Shown here one piece after another: positions 60,634 to 64,000 of a stretch of DNA of 64,000 bases; position 1 is the first letter of the stretch; the number at the start of each line of letters is the position of its first letter. Below the pieces are notes generated by a model that ran no database searches, was not told the DNA's origin, and was given only the letters and a program-made list of their open reading frames with translations. A program made the translations under genes and the position numbers. The stretch is from Morchella semilibera (taxonomy: Eukaryota > Ascomycota > Pezizomycetes > Pezizales > Morchellaceae), in contig CM018603.1 in the NCBI GenBank assembly GCA_009192285.1, positions 7,003,613 to 7,067,612 on the forward strand, in the 5' to 3' direction.

Positions 60634-63600
60634 ATTGATGGTTGATTGCGAGTATTTGTGTTTGTTGTAATATTGTGTGGTGATTTGAAGCTGCAGGTTC
60701 GAACTGGTTATTTTGAACACTGGGGAGGATCTGCCCGGCCTTTATAGGGAAACAATCGGTGGTATCTACACATGTGAGCTGAAGGAGCTACTTAGAAGAC
60801 CGAGAACCATCGTCACAACAACCCGTGGAGAAAAGCAGATCAAAACAAGGTCACTGTAGTTTTTTTCCTTGTCCAGTAATCATTTCCCATGATACGGTCA
60901 TGATCGAATGGTACTCAAATACCCAAAGTCAAATCGAAAGAAGCTCTTGTCCGGGGCAATATACGTCACCGACCCAACGAACAATGAGAGCCATGACATG
61001 TCCCCAATCATAAGCTTTCTCTTGGCTGAGACACCCCCCGCGCGCGCGATTGGTCGGGTCGGTCGGGTGTGCCCGACCGTAGCACCCCCACCACACCCCC
61101 ACGGTCGCACCGCGCGCGAGTGATACCCTGTGGGGCAGGCTGGCCGAGTGAGGACCTGTGAAGGAGTCCGTGGGCAGTAATAAGGGGGTGGGGCTCTAGC
61201 TCCCTTTTGCAAGTGCAACTCAACTCCATAGATCCTGGCCACATACTATGATACTTGACCTAGTCTCACATACATACATACATAGTCTCTGCTTGGTAGC
61301 TAGTACCTCACTAAAGTCCTAGCGCACTCTTACCAACCTGTCCCCGTCCGGGCTCTCACAAGCTGCCAAACTACTCAGCAAGTACATACACCCCCCCCCC
61401 TCCTCCTCCCGCCCCACCCCAGATCTAGAAGATCACTCTTTGCGCGCGATGCAAATGGGACGAACTAAAAAGATCTAGAAAGGCTAAAAGAAAAACTAGA
61501 TCGCCGGTATAGTGCTACTCTTCCGCCGACCACACATGCTTTCCCGCCGTTCCGCGGAGATGTCTACCCTTAAACTCTGCTTTGCCTATAGGCTCCGACC
61601 AAAGTTTCGCTTTGGGACCTTCCCCCCGTGTTTTGTCCTTTAGAAAACTCCACGTCAGGGCGAGCGAGCGAGCGAGCGGGATGGGATGTAAACCCGGCCG
61701 GTAAATATCGCTCCAACAAAGCCCCCCCCCGGGACAAACATCTAGGCCTGGTAGAAAGAAGCATTAACTTAACGGGCAGACCGGCCGTTTCCGGCCCCGC
61801 CCCGCACCCCGCTGTCTTGGCTTGGCATGACGGTCGGAACCCTAACCCTGTCGGAATCAAGATTTTATGCAGGTACACTTGCGGAAGGGGAAATATGTTC
61901 CCGTAGACAAGGAACCTACTTGGATCTTGACGGTGATTTGAGCGGACGGAGATCTTTCCCACGTGCACCACGGAAGGCCCTTGTTCACCGCAGCTGGCGG
62001 TAAAGCCCTATTCATCGGCGAGGTGGCCGGGCGTTTATCCTACAACATATGACATAGGTACTTACATGGCCACTGTGTGGCTTGTGCGTGTGGGCAACGA
62101 TTAGGTTCGGGATCGTGGTGGGGGTGCTTTGGAACCGCTGTGGTTAAGCGACGCTACAGCGGCCTCCTCCCATCTCCAGGAGGCGGGAATCTAGAGAAGA
62201 AGAAGAGAGGTTAATTCCGATAGCGGACGGAGGAGATTCTACCGCGGTCGGGGGGGCGCGGCCCTGTCTGTGGGCAAGAAATGGCCCTATGCTGGCCATG
62301 GTTATCGATACAGCCCGACCATACAGATTCCCTAGATTGTACCTGGTGGCAGTAGAGTACATTACAGCGGCTTAACCATTTATCAATTAGTTGGTTCCCC
62401 CTTTCTACTATTTGTTGGCTGGTTGTGAGTGGCCGTGGTGGTTGCATGGTTTATTATTATTATTATTATCATTATCATTGGTGCGACGAGGCAATCAATC
62501 AACTAATTAATCCACGGCCCAATCAGGTAATACTCTACTAGGATGTCCATATAGATAGATTATATGCGCGCGACCTATCAGAGCGCAGCAATTAATTAAT
62601 TAGACATGCAACACCGTTTGTGTTTATATCTCCGGGTCTGGAGATGGGGGATTTGTCAAGAGGTGTAGATCAGTAGAACAAAGATGGACGGACGTATAAC
62701 GCTCGATCGATTGAAGGCTGCCCCGCGCGAGTTAGATCCTAAAGCAGGTACCAGTATAGACCAATGCATCGCCGCCGGGGCCACGCGCGCAATGGAGAAA
62801 AAGGCCTGTATGAGTCTGGTCGACGCACTTGACATGTACATACAATTACGTTACTCGAGACCGGAAGCGTGCAGAGCTAATCGAGGTGGAGGTGGGCTTG
62901 CAATTGTATCGTGTATCTTGTATCTTGATCTTGTATCCTGATCTTGTACTAGCTACAATTGACTCCGACTTTCAACGCACGTATCTGTCCACCCCATGAT
63001 TATGATTCAACGTACGGGTGCGCAGCGCACCTACGTCCGGGAGATGAAGAGATGAACACCACATCGGGTGGGCGCACGAACATAGCTAGAACCTTCCTTG
63101 CAGCGGCCCCGGCGGGACGTGGGTGGCCTTGCCCGTGTATACCCGGCGGTGACTCCCGGCCATGGTTCGGCGGGATGGTGTTGTAGACCTCTGTTCTGTG
63201 TGGTGGGACTCCCGGCTGGTTGGCTCTCTGTTGTATCTACTTATCTTACCCACTTGCTAGCTAGCGGTCTCAGACGCTGTGAGTCTTCATGCCCGGTGCG
63301 TGCAAGAAGCAGGCATATCACGCCTATGTACATACAAAGCACCACCCCCACTAGTCATCCGAAAGAGAGAAAGACATCCAAACGTTTTTCAAATTCGCCA
63401 TATGACGCACCCTGCAACCCAAGATCCCCAAATCGCTGGTACGCACACGCAGCTCACACCACCACACTTCGTGCTAGACGCGGCCACCCGCGCGCGCTCT
63501 CCAACTAACTACTCAACCAAGCAACCGGCAGGCGCATAGATGCCGGGAGCGCTGTGTAGACCTTCTTGCGCAGGAACCGGTCCACCACCCCCAGTCGCGG

Positions 63601-64000
63601 GTGTTGTGGTCCCGTGATACACAGCACTCTGTATGACACAACGGGACGCCTGGGTTGGTTGGACCGTCCAGCGGAAGGCTGAGGTTGACATATAGTGGGC
63701 CGGCGTTATTTTAGTGTAGCTTTTGGCAGGAGTTCAGCGGCCGCTGTTGATGGCTGGCTGGCCGCCGGTAGATAGATAGGTGTTGGTGGTCGGTTGCGGG
63801 CTTTTTGGGATTGGAGGAAAGCGTTTACCGCAAGATCGAAGTGGTGTGGCATTGCACAATGATCGATCCTGTTGTCTTTCTGGGTCTCGTGCGGTGCAGC
63901 TGGCTAGCTGGTGCATATAGGGCGGGCATATATCTATGTATGCAGGTACAGCCTACCAGCTCCGATGAACACTAGATCGAGCTCAACACCCCAACGTCCC
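60634..64000. other. Gene-free right end of the window
   Basis: No convincing gene. An 85-codon frame at 62684-62941 looks somewhat protein-like but has no verified splice partner. C/G runs near 61390 and 61730, (TTA)n near 62452. Nothing else identified. Confidence 0.4.

Noticed and set aside
61843-61856. Telomere-like CCCTAACCCT
   Set aside because: Fewer than three units and internal in the window; chance occurrence.
62684-62941. 85-codon frame that looks partly protein-like
   Set aside because: It has a plausible first 60 residues and a GTACCAG donor-like word, but I could not find a downstream exon that continues it.

Overview
This window is nuclear DNA of a filamentous ascomycete. The evidence is short spliceosomal introns (about 50-190 bp, CTAAC-type branch points), fungal-specific gene families (Msc1/Ish1, CCDC174, THI4, a Tse2-like domain protein), a recognisable U3 snoRNA, an intron-containing tRNA-Ile(AAT) and a chromodomain Ty3/gypsy retrotransposon. 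Low gene density and many small inverted-repeat elements suggest a transposon-rich genome, perhaps Pezizomycetes; that taxon is a guess.

Layout. 1-8119: a GC-rich block of minus-strand genes: an unknown gene cut by the window edge, a single-pass membrane protein, a secreted/membrane Cys-rich protein with proline-rich tail, an Mpr1-like GNAT acetyltransferase and the thiazole synthase THI4. The last three each carry one single-base reading-frame break. 8.1-21 kb: gene-poor DNA with tRNA-Ile, U3 snoRNA, at least five families of short inverted-repeat (MITE-like) elements, and a small two-exon membrane-protein gene (20848-21412). 21997-30052: a complete 8,056-bp Ty3/gypsy element on the minus strand with 184-bp LTRs that look identical and a 5-bp target duplication GTATG. 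30-44 kb: more MITEs, an RRM protein, an eight-repeat Msc1/Ish1-like protein, a Tse2-like ADP-ribosyltransferase-fold protein lying between two direct repeats, and a small probably mitochondrial protein. 44-64 kb: CCDC174 homologue, several perfect hairpins, a second member of the small membrane-protein family (49963-50481), a large type II membrane protein (53011-55849), and a small secreted Cys-rich protein (60332-60633).

The most unusual system is the retrotransposon. Its RNase H lies after the integrase and chromodomain rather than after the RT, and only a stub of RNase H remains behind RT. Gag and Pol are joined by a textbook -1 frameshift signal: GGGAAAC, a 5-nt spacer and a 13-bp hairpin holding the gag stop codon. 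The 1,077-nt leader contains no AUG in any frame, yet holds a 235-codon open extension in frame with gag. Both gag and pol are split by copies of one 137-bp inverted-repeat element. Removing each copy with one 2-bp target duplication restores the frame exactly, so the permuted pol was one continuous ORF before it was hit.
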